Assembly (NCBI GenBank): GCA_964397995.1
Contig: CAYNLG010000008.1
Location: 9,979 to 73,978, forward strand
Source: CAYNLG01 sp964397995
Lineage (GTDB): Bacteria; Planctomycetota; Phycisphaerae; FEN-1346
Direction of reading: 5' to 3'
Length of the DNA: 64,000 bases
A program made the position numbers and the translations under genes. The notes under the pieces were generated by a model. It was not told where the DNA came from and did no database searches. It saw only the letters and a program-made list of their open reading frames with translations. This document shows, one piece after another, positions 62,184-64,000 of the stretch. How positions within the stretch are numbered: position 1 is the first letter of the stretch; every line of letters begins with the position of its first letter.

Positions 62184-62539
62184 ATGATCGAGGTCACCGA
62201 CGAGGTCCTGGACGCCATGGTCCGGGCGATCGTGGACGCGGTCGATCCGGAGCAGGTGTGGCTCTTCGGCAGTCGGGCGCGCGGCCAGGCCGGGCCCGAG
62301 AGCGACGTGGACCTGCTGGTGGTCGAGCGGGAGCCCTTCGTCGCGGGCCGGAGCGGGATTTCCTGGATGAGCATCAGCGGGTAAGCATGGCGCTCTGGGA
62401 CTTCCGGCTGCCGGCGGACATCCTGCTTTGCGGCAAGGACAGGGTCGAGGAATGGCGCGGCACAATTAAGCACGTTTGCGCACGGTGTGTGCGTGAGGGG
62501 CGCCTGCTGTACGAGCGTTCGGCACTTCAGGCGAAGTAG
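62184..62539 (+). pseudogene. MNT-type nucleotidyltransferase, frameshifted
   Basis: ATG 62184 opens MIEVTDEVLDAMVRAIVDAV, followed by LFGSRARGQAGPESDVDLLV. Gly29-Ser30, ten residues, Asp41-x-Asp43 is the GSX10DXD signature of minimal nucleotidyltransferases, the antitoxin partners of HEPN toxins. At about 62349-62360 a one-base loss shifts the frame: the ORF ends at 62384, while the other frame continues the family C-terminus (DEHQRVSMALWDFRLPADIL and later DRVEEWRGTIKHV) up to 62539. The rebuilt protein would have about 118 residues, the normal length. No HEPN gene is next to it. The end overlaps purQ on the opposite strand by 13 bases. Confidence 0.7.
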
Positions 62540-63309
62540 TCCACCGCCCGCCGGAACAGCCGCAGACCGTCGCCCTCGTCGCGCGGGCCGAGGCGGGTCC
62601 ACTGCGGGTGGTGCCAAGGCAGGATGTGCCGCTCGGGGTGAGGCATGAGGCCGAAGACGCGGCCGGTGGGGTCGCAGAGGCCGGCGACGTCGCCGACCGA
62701 CCCGTTGGGGTTCCACGGGAAGCCGGGGGCGTCCTCGCCGCCCGGCCCGACGTACCGGACGGCCACCTGGCCGGCCTGGTCGAGGGCCTCGACCGTGAGG
62801 CCGTCTTCGGGGACGAACTTGCCCTCGCCGTGGGCGACGGGCAGGTACAGCCGCTCGCCGCTCTCCAGGAACGCGCACCTTTCGGTGTCGACGCGAAGGT
62901 GGACCCAGCGGTCCTCGAAGCGGCCACAGTCGTTGCTCGTCACGGTGGCCCGCTGCCTCAGCGAGAGGCGGCCGTCGGGCGACCCCGGCAGTAGGCCGCA
63001 CTTGACGAGGACCTGGAACCCGTTGCAGATGCCGAGGACGAGGCCGCCCTTGGCGAGGAACGCGTGGATGACGTCGGCCAGGTGGTGGACGAGCTGGTTG
63101 GCGAAGATCTTGCCGGCGGCGATGTCGTCGCCGAAGCTGAAGCCGCCGGGGACGGTCAGAATCTGGTAGTCGGCCAGGCGGTCCGGGGCGTCGATCAGGC
63201 GGCCCACGTGGACGCGGTCGGCGCGGGCGCCGGCCTGCTCCCAGGCGAAGGCCGTCTCGCGGTCGCAGTTGATGCCGGCGGTGCGAAGGACCAGGGCGCG
63301 GATGGGCAT
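62527..63309 (-). CDS. purQ: phosphoribosylformylglycinamidine synthase subunit PurQ
   Basis: PurQ is the glutaminase subunit of FGAM synthase in purine synthesis; it passes ammonia to PurL. The 260-residue product has the triad: Cys95 in LGICNGFQVL, and His and Glu in LMPHPERH near the end. RTAGINCDRETAFAWEQAG and PGGFSFGDDI are also typical. ATG 63309 is chosen over GTG 63315 because AAGGAG, which lies in the end of purL, is five bases before it; the GTG would lie on top of this site. The Shine-Dalgarno inside purL makes the two genes translationally coupled. Confidence 0.93.
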   Translation of the reverse strand: MPIRALVLRTAGINCDRETAFAWEQAGARADRVHVGRLIDAPDRLADYQILTVPGGFSFGDDIAAGKIFANQLVHHLADVIHAFLAKGGLVLGICNGFQVLVKCGLLPGSPDGRLSLRQRATVTSNDCGRFEDRWVHLRVDTERCAFLESGERLYLPVAHGEGKFVPEDGLTVEALDQAGQVAVRYVGPGGEDAPGFPWNPNGSVGDVAGLCDPTGRVFGLMPHPERHILPWHHPQWTRLGPRDEGDGLRLFRRAVDYFA

Positions 63310-63311
63310 CG

Positions 63312-64000
63312 TCACTCCTTGCCGCCGGCGGGGGCGGCGGTCTCGGCAAAGGGGGCCTGCCAGGCGTCCCGCATCGCGCCGGTGGCGGCGTCGAGGACCG
63401 TCCCGCCCCCCGTGCCGCGCACCCTCAGGCGGCCGCCGTCGGTCACCGCGCCGACGCGGGCGCAGGGCAGGCCGGCCAGGGCGGCTTCGAAGTCGCCCGC
63501 GCGGGCGGCCTCGACCTCGACGAGGAACCGCGAGAGCGATTCGCTGAAGAGGAGCCGCGCGTCGTCCAAGTCGCCCTCGGCGGGCGCCGCCGCGAGGTCC
63601 AGCTCCAGGCCCAAGTCGCCGGCGAAGGCCATCTCCCCGGCCGCGACGGCCAGGCCGCCCTCCGAGAGGTCGTGGCAGGCGCGAACGGTACCGCCCGCGA
63701 TCGCCTCGTGCAGGGCCCTGAACAGCCGCGGGGCGAGGTCCGTGTCGGCTTGCGGCACGGGGCCGCCCGCCAGGCCGAGGCGTTCGGCCAGGTGCGAGCC
63801 CCCGAGCTCGTCCTTCGTCAGGCCCACCAGGTAGACGGGGTTGCCGGGGGTCTTCAGGTCCATCGTAACACAGCGGCGGACGTCATCGACAAGGCCCATG
63901 GCGCTGATGAGCAGCGTCGGCGGGATGGCGATGGCATGGTCGCCGGAGCCGAATTCGTTGTTCAGCGAGTCCTTGCCGCTGATGAAGGGCGTCCCGTAGG
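63312..64000 (-). CDS. purL: phosphoribosylformylglycinamidine synthase subunit PurL, 3' part
   Basis: Only the C-terminal part of PurL lies in the window; the gene continues past 64000. It makes FGAM from FGAR with ATP and the ammonia from PurQ. Visible are YGTPFISGKDSLNNEFG, the AIR-synthase-like segment DLKTPGNPVYLVGLTKDELG and HDLSEGGLAVAAGEMAFAGD, the second ATP-binding repeat. The end is PAPAGGKE. A closing stretch of about 25 residues after TDGGRLRVRGTGGG follows the family. It is followed directly by purQ, two bases from its stop. Confidence 0.9.
   Translation of the reverse strand, partial: YGTPFISGKDSLNNEFGSGDHAIAIPPTLLISAMGLVDDVRRCVTMDLKTPGNPVYLVGLTKDELGGSHLAERLGLAGGPVPQADTDLAPRLFRALHEAIAGGTVRACHDLSEGGLAVAAGEMAFAGDLGLELDLAAAPAEGDLDDARLLFSESLSRFLVEVEAARAGDFEAALAGLPCARVGAVTDGGRLRVRGTGGGTVLDAATGAMRDAWQAPFAETAAPAGGKE

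Noticed and set aside
62013..62539. A HEPN toxin gene next to the MNT pseudogene
   Set aside because: No open frame of about 130 codons with an R-x4-6-H motif exists between the P-loop gene and purQ.
1..64000. tRNA, rRNA, CRISPR array, insertion sequence or prophage
   Set aside because: No cloverleaf, repeat-spacer structure, transposase, integrase or phage gene could be recognised on either strand.

Overview
The window looks like chromosomal DNA of a GC-rich member of the Planctomycetota, most likely a Phycisphaerae-like lineage. This is inferred from gene content, not from a marker gene. The evidence is an H-X9-DG pseudopilin tail, two exported proteins ending in dockerin-like repeats plus PEP-CTERM anchors, very large exported PQQ-propeller proteins, many GTG starts and roughly two-thirds GC by eye. 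No rRNA, tRNA, CRISPR array, transposase or integrase was recognised. Genes are dense, and no stretch without a gene exceeds 300 bases.

Layout. 1-6880 (+): pseudopilin end, two PEP-CTERM proteins (one an endonuclease/exonuclease/phosphatase, EEP) and an exported S1/P1-EEP fusion. 6906-14563 (-): MsrA, then a tightly overlapping TetR / outer-membrane factor / adaptor / RND pump operon with a readable sigma70-type promoter and an abutting operator-like dyad. 14646-15653 (+): nucleoside phosphorylase. 15663-23121 (-): an unusual five-gene operon of two MttB-family methyltransferases, a SAM-dependent methyltransferase and two asparagine-synthetase-like proteins, one without the glutaminase cysteine. 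23386-26238 (-): Fpg-type glycosylase and CopB-type ATPase. 26495-28143 (+): rhodanese and a GT4 glycosyltransferase.

28319-36789 (+) is a stress and maintenance island: Hsp20, six-BON exported protein, dodecin, small membrane protein, bacterial NHEJ LigD activities split over three coupled ORFs, a SpoIIAA/STAS-like protein, a Rieske-ferredoxin reductase fusion and a CHAD protein. 36967-41748 (+) is a carbohydrate module (GT4, alpha/alpha-barrel protein, GH65). 41857-45160 (+) holds a GAF-PAS histidine kinase, its NarL-type regulator and a PRC-barrel protein.

45457-59012 carries cell-surface and exported proteins: an autotransporter behind a structured leader, a 1591-residue PQQ-propeller protein, a convergent 953-residue PQQ-propeller protein and a heparinase/alginate-lyase-like gene interrupted by a frameshift. 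The last three share a repeated beta-rich module. 59077-64000 has a flavin-binding protein, recJ coupled to a P-loop gene, a frameshifted orphan MNT nucleotidyltransferase, and purQ with the 3' part of purL.

The best candidates for undescribed biology are the MttB/AsnB operon and the shared module of the exported PQQ/lyase cluster.
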